Below the pieces are notes generated by a model. It saw only the letters and a program-made list of their open reading frames with translations. It was not told the origin of the DNA and did not search any database. Shown here in pieces: positions 26,097 through 35,429 of a DNA stretch of 37,998 bases; position 1 is the first letter of the stretch; the number at the start of each line of letters is the position of its first letter. The translations under genes were made by a program, and so were the position numbers. The stretch comes from Verrucomicrobiota bacterium (lineage in GTDB: Bacteria > Verrucomicrobiota > Verrucomicrobiia > Limisphaerales > JAJOIW01). The stretch is from assembly GCA_021209225.1 (NCBI GenBank), contig JAJOIW010000021.1, positions 1 to 37,998 of the forward strand. Reading direction: 5' to 3'.

Positions 26097-27419
26097 ATGG
26101 ACCGGGAAACTGTGAATCTGGGCAATAAAAATCAATTGGGACTTTTTGGGGCGATAACCATGGTTGTCGCGAGTATGATTGGTGTGGGGGTATTCACGAC
26201 GTCCGGGTTTCTTGCTGCTGATCTTGGCTCCAGAGGTCAAATCCTCGCAGCATGGGGAGTTGGGGGCGTGATCGCCCTGACTGGTGCATTGAATTATGCA
26301 TCGCTCAGTCGGTTGATACCGGGTTCGGGTGGTGAATATCTTTATCTGTCTCGTCTGGTGCATCCAGTGGCTGGGTATTTAGGAGGATGGATCTCACTTA
26401 TAGTCGGTTTCTCAGCCCCCCTGGCGGCGGCTGCCATACTTTTTGGCACCTATTCAGAACAATGGATCCCGTATCTCAACCCAAAATCAGGAGCCTCGCT
26501 TATTCTTGTCGTATTCACATTATTGCAATTCAAAGGATTCCAGCTGGCTTCCTGGGTGCATAAGTTCATCGTTTCGTTCAAGGTTTTTTGTATACTGATT
26601 TTTATTGGATGCATGGTGTCCGGAATTGGGCAGACTGAACGATTCAACGGAACCAAGGATGAGATTATGGCTCCATTTTCGATTGGGGCATTCAGCATAT
26701 CATTGTATTGGATTTATTTCAGTTATGCTGGTTGGAATGCGGCGGTGTATATGAGCCGAGAAATCAGGGAACCGGAGAAAAATGTCGGCAAAGCATTGAT
26801 TTTCGGAACGCTGATCGTTGTGTGTTTATATCTTGGGTTGAACTACGCCATGATATATGCGGTACCTCTGGAGGAGATAGCAGGCCAGGAACTGGTGGCA
26901 TCCATTTCCGCCCGGGCTGTAGGGGGTCGGGCATTTGAGACGGGAGTATCCCTTCTCATCATGGCAGGTCAGGCCACATCCATATCCGCGATGATATTTT
27001 TAGGGCCCAGAGTCTATGGAGCCATGTCCTCGGAAGGATTCTTTCCCAGGCAGCTTTCAGGAGAGAAGCCCCCATTTATCCGTGGGGTCGTGTTTCAATC
27101 CCTGATCGCGATGGGATTCATTTGGACCACTGTCTACTCCATGCTGCTGAAATACATCGGTTTTATGCTGAGTGTGAGTTCATGTGCCGCCATTCTGGGG
27201 ATGATTTTCTATAAATTGAAAAAGGAGAACAGGGGTTTAAAGATTATTGGCTGGCCGGTGGTTCCATTCACTTTTGTGGGATTACTGTCAGCTCAAATAA
27301 TTTTCAGTGTGTGGAAAGAACCCGCAACCATGATCTGGGGGATAGCCACATTGGCATTGGGAATGATCTTCAAGCACGTCATTGAACTCAACCGGGCGCC
27401 GGACAAGCAGAATAAATAG
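26097..27419 (+). CDS. APC-family amino acid permease
   Basis: 440 residues with about 12 hydrophobic segments. The N-terminal GAITMVVASMIGVGVFTTSG is the substrate-binding TM1 break (G-x-G) of the amino acid-polyamine-organocation superfamily, and PGSGGEYLYLSRLVHPVAGY followed by LGGW is the TM3 region. YAGWNAAVYMSREIREPEKN is the typical TM6-loop motif. A sodium- or proton-coupled uptake system is the family expectation; the substrate is unknown. It diverges from ppk2 and is followed 113 bp later by a pseudopilin gene. The ATG at 26097 sits just after a GGGG stretch, a weak SD. Confidence 0.9.
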   Translation: MDRETVNLGNKNQLGLFGAITMVVASMIGVGVFTTSGFLAADLGSRGQILAAWGVGGVIALTGALNYASLSRLIPGSGGEYLYLSRLVHPVAGYLGGWISLIVGFSAPLAAAAILFGTYSEQWIPYLNPKSGASLILVVFTLLQFKGFQLASWVHKFIVSFKVFCILIFIGCMVSGIGQTERFNGTKDEIMAPFSIGAFSISLYWIYFSYAGWNAAVYMSREIREPEKNVGKALIFGTLIVVCLYLGLNYAMIYAVPLEEIAGQELVASISARAVGGRAFETGVSLLIMAGQATSISAMIFLGPRVYGAMSSEGFFPRQLSGEKPPFIRGVVFQSLIAMGFIWTTVYSMLLKYIGFMLSVSSCAAILGMIFYKLKKENRGLKIIGWPVVPFTFVGLLSAQIIFSVWKEPATMIWGIATLALGMIFKHVIELNRAPDKQNK

Positions 27420-27532
27420 GAGACGGATTTCAAACAACAGCCCAGTAAAAAGGAGGTGACAGTATAGGAAATCGGGGGGGGTGTGAACAAAAACATGTTT
27501 ACAATATTCCGGCATCAGTTCACATTTCAAGC

Positions 27533-28291
27533 ATGATCACATCTCAATTCCTGAGCCGGAGGAATCGCGGGCACGTCCGGGGGCTGCGTGGATTCACATT
27601 GATTGAGCTTCTGGTTGTCATAGCGATTATAGCCATCCTGGCTTCCATGCTGGTTCCGGCGCTCGCGAAAGCCAAAGGCAAAGCGAAGAAGGCGTACTGT
27701 TTGAACAATTTGAAGCAGACCGGGCTGGCAATGATGATGTATGCGGAGGACTATAAAGGATTAATTCCCAGGGGGAATGGAGTTTTGTGGTTTCTGGCAT
27801 ACATGCCTTATATGCCGGAAGGGGTCAAGTTCCGCACCACGAATGGCGGCAGCCTGGGCGAGCAGCGTATAGATTTCCGCCGTTCGAGAATATTCCGCTG
27901 CCCGGCATACCCGAGTCCTGATCAGATTGTATGTTATGTGGATAGTTCGTGGAGTTTCCGCAATCAAAGGGACCGGATTGGATTTGAAGTGAATGACCCG
28001 ACTCCATTGAATAAATTCCATCGACCTACTGCGACCATATATATTGCGGACAATGAGAATGGATCCTGGCGACCGATTGTGAAGGGATTGAATGATCCCG
28101 AATTGAGGAGGCATGATGTCTGGCATCCGGGACATTTGTCCAGCTCGAAGAGCACGGATCCAAGCACAGGGAGACGTGTCGCAGCAAATCGGCATGGTGG
28201 AGGACCCAATAATTTATATTATGATGGACATGCGGCATGGTTGAAGGCCGAAAAAATGACGGTGCAGATGTGGCGAGAGCAATGGTTTTAG
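27533..28291 (+). CDS. Type II pseudopilin-like protein with H-X9-DG tail
   Basis: 252 residues. A basic leader of about 20 residues is followed by the prepilin cleavage site and hydrophobic helix [20 protein letters not shown]. The following [20 protein letters not shown] stretch (Pro/Ala/Lys-rich before it) is the signature of the large PVC-bacteria family of pseudopilins. The C-terminus has H-x9-DG (His-Gly-Gly-Gly ... Tyr-Tyr-Asp-Gly), the processing-associated motif of that family. Genomes of this group carry many copies, often beside unrelated genes; this one stands alone between a permease and the DUF1592 gene. Expected to be exported and processed by a prepilin peptidase; cargo or role unknown. 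Confidence 0.9.
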   Translation: MITSQFLSRRNRGHVRGLRGFTLIELLVVIAIIAILASMLVPALAKAKGKAKKAYCLNNLKQTGLAMMMYAEDYKGLIPRGNGVLWFLAYMPYMPEGVKFRTTNGGSLGEQRIDFRRSRIFRCPAYPSPDQIVCYVDSSWSFRNQRDRIGFEVNDPTPLNKFHRPTATIYIADNENGSWRPIVKGLNDPELRRHDVWHPGHLSSSKSTDPSTGRRVAANRHGGGPNNLYYDGHAAWLKAEKMTVQMWREQWF

Positions 28292-28683
28292 ATTGAGCAG
28301 GCAGTCATCCGCTGCCAGGTATGTATTGGCCCATGGGAAGAAGTGCCGGAAGGGGAAAATGGCTGAGTATATGTATCTCCCGGGAAACTTTGGATCTGGA
28401 TATCAGGTATGCGATTGGATGCCAGCCAGTTGAGAAAACTCCGCGGCACCGGCATCACAGCCCTTCCGGATTCAGGATATATCGATTTTGTGGTTATGAA
28501 GGCAATTTCAGGAAATCATGAGCCTGGGACCATGTGTCACAAATCGAATTTTTTTTGGAAACGAGGGATGAGAACCCATACTGTATGAGCATGGCGATGG
28601 ACCTTGGGGAAAATCGGCAGGCAATGAACAATCATGTCGATAATGAGATCATGACAAATGAATGGCATTTGAAAAAGAAGCTT
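28292..28683 (+). other. Region between pseudopilin and DUF1592 gene
   Basis: 392 bp. A GGCAG/CTGCC hairpin begins nine bases after the pseudopilin stop (28300-28316) but lacks a T tract. The DUF1592 frame is open from 28534, so part of this stretch could be its N-terminus if an earlier Met is used; the residues before 28684 look like random polar sequence. No other gene is seen. Confidence 0.45.
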
Positions 28684-30631
28684 ATGGACAGAATCCTCCG
28701 GTTTGGGCCCGCTGGATCCAGAGCTTTGTGGATAATAGGCGTGTGTGTCCTTTTTTGCGGGGGAGCTGTGGGTGGTGAGGAACTGGAAATGCAGTTCGGC
28801 GGTGAGATACAAAAAATAGTGAACAAAAACTGCTCCGAGTGCCATGGACCCAAGAAAAGCAAGGGCGGTCTGAACTTTGATGATTACCCTGATTACATGT
28901 CGGTTGTGAACGATGTGGATTTATGGAAGATGGTATTAGAGAGGGTCCAGGCATCTGAGATGCCACCGAGTGGGAGTCCGGAAATGGACTATAATCAGAG
29001 GCAGACCTTGATGAACTGGTTGAGGAAGCTACCCACGCCTGAGTTGGATTGTGACCAATTGGCATCGGACCGGACTGAGAACTATTACCAGGGGTATGTG
29101 ATGAGTCGCAGACTGACCCGCCATGAATACGAAAATTCCATCAACGATCTTTTTGGGGTCGATATCCGCCTGGCAGGATTACTGCCGGCGGATGGTTCTG
29201 GTGGGGAAGGTTTTGATACGAATGGGAGCACGCTGTTTTCGTCGCCGCTGCTGGTTGAGAAATATCTACTGGGAGCAGAATTGGCTGTCAAAGCACTGAT
29301 TCGATCCCCTCTGGCTGAGCAGGATTTCACGTCTATCGCCCCCATCAGCCAGGGGCAGACTGAAAAGGACCGGGCGTATTTCATTCTGGATTACTTTGCC
29401 AGGCGTGCATTCAGGCGGCCATTAAGTCCGGATGAGGTGGCGCGGTATTTGAGTCTTTACGAAGTCATGCGCGATAGTGGTGAGGAATTCAGGATATCTG
29501 TGGGTTATGCTCTGGAGGGAGTGCTCATGTCTCCGAATTTCCTTTTTCTCATGGAGAAGGAATCGGAAGAACCCGGCACCCACCCACTGGGATCCCATGA
29601 ATTGGCTGCGAGGCTCGCCTACTTTTTATGGTCAAGTTTGCCGGATGATCGATTGATGGCGCTGGCCGACTCGGGTGAGATCTTGAAGACTGAAGTCATT
29701 GAGGCGGAGGTTCACAGAATGCTGAAGGATCCGCGCGTTCATGGATTAGCCCGGAGATTTGGCATCCAATGGCTCGATCTGGATGACCTGGCCAAGACAG
29801 TCCAGCCGGATTCCCGGATCTATCCGGAATTTGATGAGAACCTGCTGGATTCAATGAAAGGTGAACTGGATTACTTTTTTAGTCCATCTGCTGCGGAATG
29901 ATCAGTCCCTGCTGACGATCATTGAGAGTGATTATACATTTATCGACCGGTCGCTTGCACAGTTGTATGGACTGGATTGGCCTGAGGATGCTGAAGTGGA
30001 TGGCAGCGGATTCCGCCGGGTTTTATTGAATTCGGAATCTCCCCGCGGCGGGGTTCTGGGGATGTCAGCGATACATCTGGCCACCTCGTATCCCACGCGC
30101 ACGAGCCCGGTTTTACGTGGCCGGTGGATATTGGAAAGCCTGATAGGCGATGAGGTTCCTCCTCCGCCCCCGAATGTGCCGGCATTGGTCGAACCAGGCG
30201 AGCAAGTGAAACCAGCCACCTTGAGGCAGCAACTGGAGGAACACCGCAAAAATCCTGATTGTGCCGCCTGTCACAACCGCATGGACCCATTGGGCTTTGG
30301 ATTGGAGAATTTTGATGCACTGGGCCGGTGGAGGACGCAGGAGAATGGCCTGGCAATTGATGCCTCCGGCACGCTTCCATCCGGGGAATCTTTTTCCGGA
30401 CCTGCCCAGCTCAGAAAAATTATCCTGAGCAAAAAGGATAAAGTGATGAAGCATCTGGTGCGGAAGATGGTTGGTTATGCCTATGGCAGGCAATTGAACA
30501 AGTTTGATCGCTGTGTGATTGAGGAAGGATATCGGGCTCTTCAGGCAAATGAGTTCCGGCCGTCCTCGCTCATTTCAACGATTGCAACCAGTTTCCCATT
30601 CCGGCACAGATTCTACGCTAAACAGGATTGA
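28684..30631 (+). CDS. Exported DUF1587/1592/1595/1588/1585 protein with two CxxCH motifs (one frame break)
   Basis: Planctomycete/Verrucomicrobial-type multi-domain protein. The chosen ATG at 28684 follows AAAAAGAAGC and gives a signal-like segment ([20 protein letters not shown]). Then come a cytochrome-like CSECH (Cys50-His54), DUF1587 ([20 protein letters not shown]), DUF1595 ([20 protein letters not shown]), DUF1592 ([20 protein letters not shown]), DUF1588 ([20 protein letters not shown] and [19 protein letters not shown], a second CxxCH) and DUF1585 ([18 protein letters not shown]). The frame breaks at the T6 run 29875-29880; one T fewer fuses [20 protein letters not shown] and gives about 648 residues. 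It pairs with the DUF1552 gene downstream. Haem binding is inferred from motifs; function unknown. Confidence 0.87.
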
Positions 30632-30701
30632 ACCGGATTATGACTGGACAGACAGAAAATGAAATCCTTGCTCAATTTGCCGACTTAACATTGGATATGC
30701 T

Positions 30702-32117
30702 ATGAACCTCAATTTACAAAAATGGAAACTTCCACGCAGGACATTTCTGCGCGGGCTGGGGGCGACATTGGGATTGCCCATGATGAATGCGATGGGAATA
30801 AAAGACCCGTTTCTGCAGCCGCAAGCTGAAGCTTCCCAAAAGCCGGCGGACCCGGCGATACCACCCCGGAGATTGGCCTGCATTTATTTTCCGAATGGGG
30901 TATGGGAAAAGGATTGGCACCCAAAGTCGGGTGATGGTGGACTGGTGCTGCCCTGGGCATTGGAGCCACTTCGATATTTCCAGGACTCGATCAATATTTT
31001 TTCGGGATTGGATAAGAAGCACAGTCACCAGGGGGATGGGCATTACGCCAAGACCGCTAATTTTCTGACGGGGCTGCCGGTCCGGAAGACGACGGGCAAA
31101 GATCTGAGTGTGGGTGGGATATCGATTGACCAGCTTTGCGCCAGGGAATTAGGTCATCTGACTCCCCTTCCCTCGCTGGAGCTGGGGATCGACCCGGTCA
31201 TATCGGGCATTGACACCAATGTTGGGTTCACCCGGTTGTATGGATCCTATATCTCGTGGCGCTCGGAATCCGTGCCGGTCGCCCGTGAGATCAATCCTCT
31301 GCGGGGGTATGAGAAATTATTCGGCATTATCCGTTCGAGTCAGAACCGGGATCTATCCAGTGGTCCATCTGGCACATGGACCCGCCCGCGACAGGGCCCG
31401 CTGCTGGATCTGGTTTTGGAGGATGCCAATCAACTGAGATCGAAGCTGGGGCGGGATGACCAGTTCAAGCTGGATGAGTACCTGGATTCGGTGCGGGAGG
31501 TTGAGAAGAGGATAGATTTTTTCTCCAATCAGGACCCGCGGGAATGGCGGCCGACACATCCTCTGCATCTGGAGGACATTGCGGCTCCCAAGGGGGCACC
31601 TGGAGATCATGAAGAGCATGTCCGGTTGATGCTGGATCTGATGGTATTGGGATTCTGGTCTGACTCCACCCGCATCAGCACCTTCATGTTTGCCAATGAT
31701 GTCTCCAACAAAAACTTTTCTGAATTAATTCCTGGAGTCAAAGGTGGTCACCATTCGCTTTCCCACCACCAGGATAAGGAGGATGCGATTGCCCAGTATG
31801 CGGCGATAAACCGATGGCATGCGGCTCAACTGGCTTATATGTTGCGGAGGATGCAGGCGATTGATGAAGGGGAACGAACACTCCTGGAAAACTCCATGGT
31901 GCTTTTCGGGTCCAGTTTTTCCGATGGAAACCGCCACGATCCCAGCAATCTTCCGATCATTGTCGCCGGCAATGGAGGGGGCACAATAAAGTCGGGTCGA
32001 CATATCAACTGCCCCGACCCTACGCCTCTGTGCAATCTTTATGTCTCGCTGCTGGAACGGATGGGAGTGGATGTCGAGGCGTTCGGCGACAGCACACAGG
32101 CGCTGCCACTCATATAA
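30702..32117 (+). CDS. DUF1552 protein with Tat-type signal
   Basis: 471 residues. The N-terminus has a twin-arginine motif, RRTFLRGLGATLGLPMMNAM, predicting folded export. The body carries DUF1552 features: LACIYFPNGVWEKDWHPKSG, HSHQGDGHYAKTANFLTG, SIDQLCARELG, SLELGID, and late NSMVLFGSSFSDGNRHDPSN and NLPIIVAGNGGG. This family nearly always follows a DUF1592-type gene, as here (70 bp after it), and the two are thought to work together in the periplasm. The fold resembles alkaline-phosphatase-superfamily proteins (DUF1501-like). The substrate is unknown. Confidence 0.9.
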   Translation: MNLNLQKWKLPRRTFLRGLGATLGLPMMNAMGIKDPFLQPQAEASQKPADPAIPPRRLACIYFPNGVWEKDWHPKSGDGGLVLPWALEPLRYFQDSINIFSGLDKKHSHQGDGHYAKTANFLTGLPVRKTTGKDLSVGGISIDQLCARELGHLTPLPSLELGIDPVISGIDTNVGFTRLYGSYISWRSESVPVAREINPLRGYEKLFGIIRSSQNRDLSSGPSGTWTRPRQGPLLDLVLEDANQLRSKLGRDDQFKLDEYLDSVREVEKRIDFFSNQDPREWRPTHPLHLEDIAAPKGAPGDHEEHVRLMLDLMVLGFWSDSTRISTFMFANDVSNKNFSELIPGVKGGHHSLSHHQDKEDAIAQYAAINRWHAAQLAYMLRRMQAIDEGERTLLENSMVLFGSSFSDGNRHDPSNLPIIVAGNGGGTIKSGRHINCPDPTPLCNLYVSLLERMGVDVEAFGDSTQALPLI

Positions 32118-32284
32118 ACCCCGGGGAAAACCGGGAAAAACCCAGGGGTATCTCAAACGTCCGTGAGCAGTTGAAATTGGGATCACCGGTTCACACCGAA
32201 AATACCTCCTTGGGGAGAGTCCGATGGGGCTCTGCCTCCAGTCGGGAAGGCGATGTGTGGGATATGGGTCCTGATCACTGGGAA

Positions 32285-34021
32285 TTATGAGCCGGATCCA
32301 TGGCTTTGGAGTCTGCGTGTCAACCGGTCCAATTCTGCAATGGAAATGGAGCCTTCGACCACTTTTTCCCAGGCGTTGTGCCGCATGGGTCTCCACCCGA
32401 ATTTCCAGGCATGTTCGCGCAATTTACCGGCTTTGACATTGGAATCGATAAAGTCGACGGTTTCCTCGTTGGGAATGAAGATTTCGTAGATTCCGACACG
32501 ACCTGAATACCCCCGTCCCAGGCAGGATGAGCATCCGGTGGATTCCCAGGCAGAGAGGTCTTTTTCGGGCAGGGATAGGGCTGCCGCCATCTCCCCGGCC
32601 ACGCGGGGTGGAATGGATTCGACTGGTCGGCGACAGGCCTGGCAAAGTTTTTGTGCCAGGCGTTGAGCGACACTGGCGACCAGGCTGGACCCGAGCAGGT
32701 GGGGATCCACTTTCATTTCCATCAATCGGGTCACAGCGGAAATGCTGTCGTTGGTATGCAGAGTCGTCAGCACAATATGTCCCGTCTGCGCGGCACGAAC
32801 AGATATTCCGGCTGTCTCCTCGTCCCGGATCTCACCCACGAGAATGACATCCGGGTCATGCCGCAGAATGGATCGCAACCCACGGGAGAAGGTAAGGCCG
32901 ATTTCGTCCCGGATATTTATCTGAGCTGCTCCTTCAAGCTGGTATTCAACAGGATCCTCGATGGTGATAATTTTTCGGCCATCGTTATTCATGCGATTGA
33001 GCATGGCATACAGTGTTGTGGTTTTGCCACTGCCGGTTGGTCCTGTAATCAATACCAGACCGTTGGGCAATTCCCCAATCTGCAGAAAAATTTCCCTCTG
33101 AGAGGCCGATAACCCGATTTCTCCCAGATCAAGAAAGAGATTCTCACGCCCCAGAATTCTCAGACAGATCCCTTCCCCATAATTTGTTGGGATAGTGGAA
33201 AGCCGGAGGTCAATTTCCTTGCCATTGCTTTTCAGGGAGATGCGGCCATCCTGGGGAACGCGCTTCTCAGAAATATCCGCATTGGCCATAATTTTAAACC
33301 GCGACACAACGGCAGAGTATACTTTTCTCATGGATTCCGGAACCGGCACAGATTCCAGAACCCCGTCAATCCGGTAGCGGAGGCGAATACTTTTCTGATA
33401 AGGTTCCAGATGGATATCAGTGGCTTTGAGCCGGAGAGCTTCCGCGAGAATCTGATCGACAAAATCAGACATGTTCGCCTCTATGGAGCGGTTGCCAGCC
33501 TGGGCTTCCAGATCATGGACCCCACCGAATATGGATTCCTCATCATATTTGTCATCGCCGATTTTCTGAATCATTTCGGCGCCAATCCCAAAATGGTCGC
33601 GAAGGAAGTTCTGTATATCTCCTGGTGGCGTGATGACAATGCGGAGACGTTTCCCCAGGACCAGCCGCAGATTTCCCTGCTCACTCAGAGGCGGTGGATC
33701 GGAGAAGGCGAGAACCAGTTGCCCCATATCCTCTTTCACGGGAAGACAACGGTAGTGAAATATCAATTTTGTGGGGAATTTGGATAATAATTTAAGATCA
33801 ATCTCATCCCGGGATATTTTCATATATTCGAGATGGCGGATTTTGGCCAGGTATTGATAGACAATCTCCTCGTCGAGGAGCCGGAGATCGACGATAGCAC
33901 GGGAAATGGATTCTGCCTGACGTGTGGCCCGTTTCATGGCCGCGTCCAGGTTTCTCGCGGTGATCAGGCCATCCTTGAGAAGTTGTTTCCCCAGTTCATT
34001 ATCCTGGATTGAGAGCTTCAT
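32285..34021 (-). CDS. GspE/PilB-family assembly ATPase
   Basis: Cytoplasmic hexameric ATPase driving pilus or type II secretion pseudopilus assembly; 578 residues. The N-terminal MshEN/GspE-type domain covers about 1-150. Walker A is GPTGSGKTTT (327-336); the Asp box is KIITIEDPVEYQLEGAAQIN; Walker B is DPDVILVGEIRDEETA (389-404); the His box is GHIVLTTLHTNDSISAVTRL. The zinc-binding cysteines typical of GspE/PilB are Cys460, Cys463, Cys497 and Cys500. Its start overlaps the stop of the upstream gene by 4 bp, indicating translational coupling. Last gene of the visible operon; sequence alone does not decide between pilus and secretion use. Confidence 0.94.
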   Translation of the reverse strand: MKLSIQDNELGKQLLKDGLITARNLDAAMKRATRQAESISRAIVDLRLLDEEIVYQYLAKIRHLEYMKISRDEIDLKLLSKFPTKLIFHYRCLPVKEDMGQLVLAFSDPPPLSEQGNLRLVLGKRLRIVITPPGDIQNFLRDHFGIGAEMIQKIGDDKYDEESIFGGVHDLEAQAGNRSIEANMSDFVDQILAEALRLKATDIHLEPYQKSIRLRYRIDGVLESVPVPESMRKVYSAVVSRFKIMANADISEKRVPQDGRISLKSNGKEIDLRLSTIPTNYGEGICLRILGRENLFLDLGEIGLSASQREIFLQIGELPNGLVLITGPTGSGKTTTLYAMLNRMNNDGRKIITIEDPVEYQLEGAAQINIRDEIGLTFSRGLRSILRHDPDVILVGEIRDEETAGISVRAAQTGHIVLTTLHTNDSISAVTRLMEMKVDPHLLGSSLVASVAQRLAQKLCQACRRPVESIPPRVAGEMAAALSLPEKDLSAWESTGCSSCLGRGYSGRVGIYEIFIPNEETVDFIDSNVKAGKLREHAWKFGWRPMRHNAWEKVVEGSISIAELDRLTRRLQSHGSGS

Positions 34022-34584
34022 TCTGGAGAGGCGGGTTCGAGAGGCACTTTGAGCTGGGCCAGTTGATTGAAGGGAAGAACAAACGATGGCCCGAATTGAT
34101 GTTGCAATTCGACCCGATCGGGACTGATGTGGGAAATGGACAATCCATCCCCGAGATCATCTCCAACACGAAGTCTCTCCAATTTATCAAGTCTTTGAAT
34201 ATATGCGGCGATGAGCCCGGTGCTGGACTTCATCTGGCCCTTGTATGTCATTTCAAGCTCCTTGAATTTTGGTGGGGGTGGCGGAGGGGGTTTTTGTGGG
34301 GGTGGTTCTTTGACTACGGGTGGAGGTGGCAGATAATTTGTTGTATAAAATGGGTTGAACGAATCGGCCTCCTGTTTTGAAGGGGTCAATGTTGTCACCA
34401 GGTCCAGCAATTCCTGAACTGGCCCCATGAATGTTTCGTTGTCCGCGGTGAATTGTGGAGCCACGGATTCCTTTTGTATGACAGTCTGAATATCCCGGTG
34501 CTTCAATGCATGAAAGCAGATCATGAGCGCACCAGACACCAGCAACACATTAATCATAAATGGTTTGATCAGATATCGATTCAT
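34018..34584 (-). CDS. PilP/GspC-like periplasmic linker protein
   Basis: 188 residues: one N-terminal membrane segment (about 8-26, FMINVLLVSGALMICFHAL), an acidic linker, the phrase SFNPFYTTNYLPPPPVV, then a run of prolines broken by short KEP/QKP steps (residues about 83-105). A compact C-terminal domain of about 80 residues contains MTYKGQMKSSTGLIAAYIQ and LRVGDDLGDGLSISHISPDR, reminiscent of the HR/beta domain of PilP and GspC that contacts the secretin. It overlaps both neighbours by 4 bp. Its place between the PilO-like and ATPase genes supports a PilP-type role; the family assignment is by architecture. Confidence 0.65.
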   Translation of the reverse strand: MNRYLIKPFMINVLLVSGALMICFHALKHRDIQTVIQKESVAPQFTADNETFMGPVQELLDLVTTLTPSKQEADSFNPFYTTNYLPPPPVVKEPPPQKPPPPPPPKFKELEMTYKGQMKSSTGLIAAYIQRLDKLERLRVGDDLGDGLSISHISPDRVELQHQFGPSFVLPFNQLAQLKVPLEPASPE

Positions 34585-35414
34585 GGCTTGATCACGTTCT
34601 CGATTTTGTTAGTCACCTGAATGACTCCACTGACGTCGATCTTGAGAGTCGCAGAATCCGGCTTCTGCGACTCACGGGTCAATAAAACTGAACCTAAAAT
34701 ATAGGCGGGTTTTCCCGGAACATCCATATCATACGTCTTTCTGAGTTCATTGGCAGGAAGTGGGATGAATTTTATAAATTGAAGCAACTTGTCTCCCGGA
34801 CCGGACATGTGCCATTGGGATGTGAGTTCTTTCCAGGCGAGCTGGGGATTTCCTGGATTGGCAATCGTGCGTATATCCGGTGCATTTATTGAATGAATTG
34901 TGAGGTCTTTAATGGCAAAAATGGTTTCGAATACAAACCGGAATGTCTCCAGATGAACCCAGAGCAATTCGGGATGGATATTGCCAATGGAGAAATCGGG
35001 AAGCGATGAAAGGACTTCATAGGGAATAGAAACGCCTGCTATATCCGCTTTCATCAATAAACTGGCGATAAGACGACGACGCTCATTATCGAATTCGTTA
35101 TAATTGAATTCTCTATAGACATTGGTGATGACAAGTGATCCGGAGAAATCAAAAAACTTTCTGAAATTTTCGAGCGATTCCTGCAATTGCTTATTTTCAT
35201 CCCGGGCTTTTCCGAAATTGGATTCGATTTCATCCGGCAGGAATCCATACCTTGAGTTGAGGAGAATTTTCTGTTTTTCGGTTTTGAGTTGGGATTGAAC
35301 GTCGGTGACATTCTGTGAGAGGGGACGGAAGAGGATGAAGTAGACCACACAGCAGATTCCGGTCATGAAGGCGAGAAGAAGCTTCCATCGTTCAAAATAT
35401 TTTTCAAAGAACAT
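34581..35414 (-). CDS. PilO/Amuc_1100-like membrane protein
   Basis: 277 residues: one membrane segment (about 11-29, WKLLLAFMTGICCVVYFILF), a coiled-coil stretch (about 35-85, many Gln/Glu/Lys), then an alpha/beta periplasmic part. The layout is that of PilO. In Akkermansia the protein at the comparable place in the Amuc_1098-1102 cluster is Amuc_1100, with the same size range, single anchor and coiled coil. Near the C-terminus LTSQWHMSGPGDKLLQFIKF parallels the Amuc_1100 region in which a short repeat element precedes the final strand, but I see no strong residue identity. It lies 15 bp after the PilM-like gene and overlaps the next gene by 4 bp. Confidence 0.6.
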   Translation of the reverse strand: MFFEKYFERWKLLLAFMTGICCVVYFILFRPLSQNVTDVQSQLKTEKQKILLNSRYGFLPDEIESNFGKARDENKQLQESLENFRKFFDFSGSLVITNVYREFNYNEFDNERRRLIASLLMKADIAGVSIPYEVLSSLPDFSIGNIHPELLWVHLETFRFVFETIFAIKDLTIHSINAPDIRTIANPGNPQLAWKELTSQWHMSGPGDKLLQFIKFIPLPANELRKTYDMDVPGKPAYILGSVLLTRESQKPDSATLKIDVSGVIQVTNKIENVIKP

Positions 35415-35429
35415 GCGGGTCTGTGAGGG

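Noticed and set aside
25995-26363. N-terminal extension of PPK2 to 26363
   Set aside because: It would overlap the divergent permease and adds no family-like residues; the ATG at 25994 fits the family start.
31725-32396. Minus-strand frame of 223 codons over the end of the DUF1552 gene
   Set aside because: It overlaps both the DUF1552 gene and the ATPase gene, has no recognisable motif and is best explained as a shadow.
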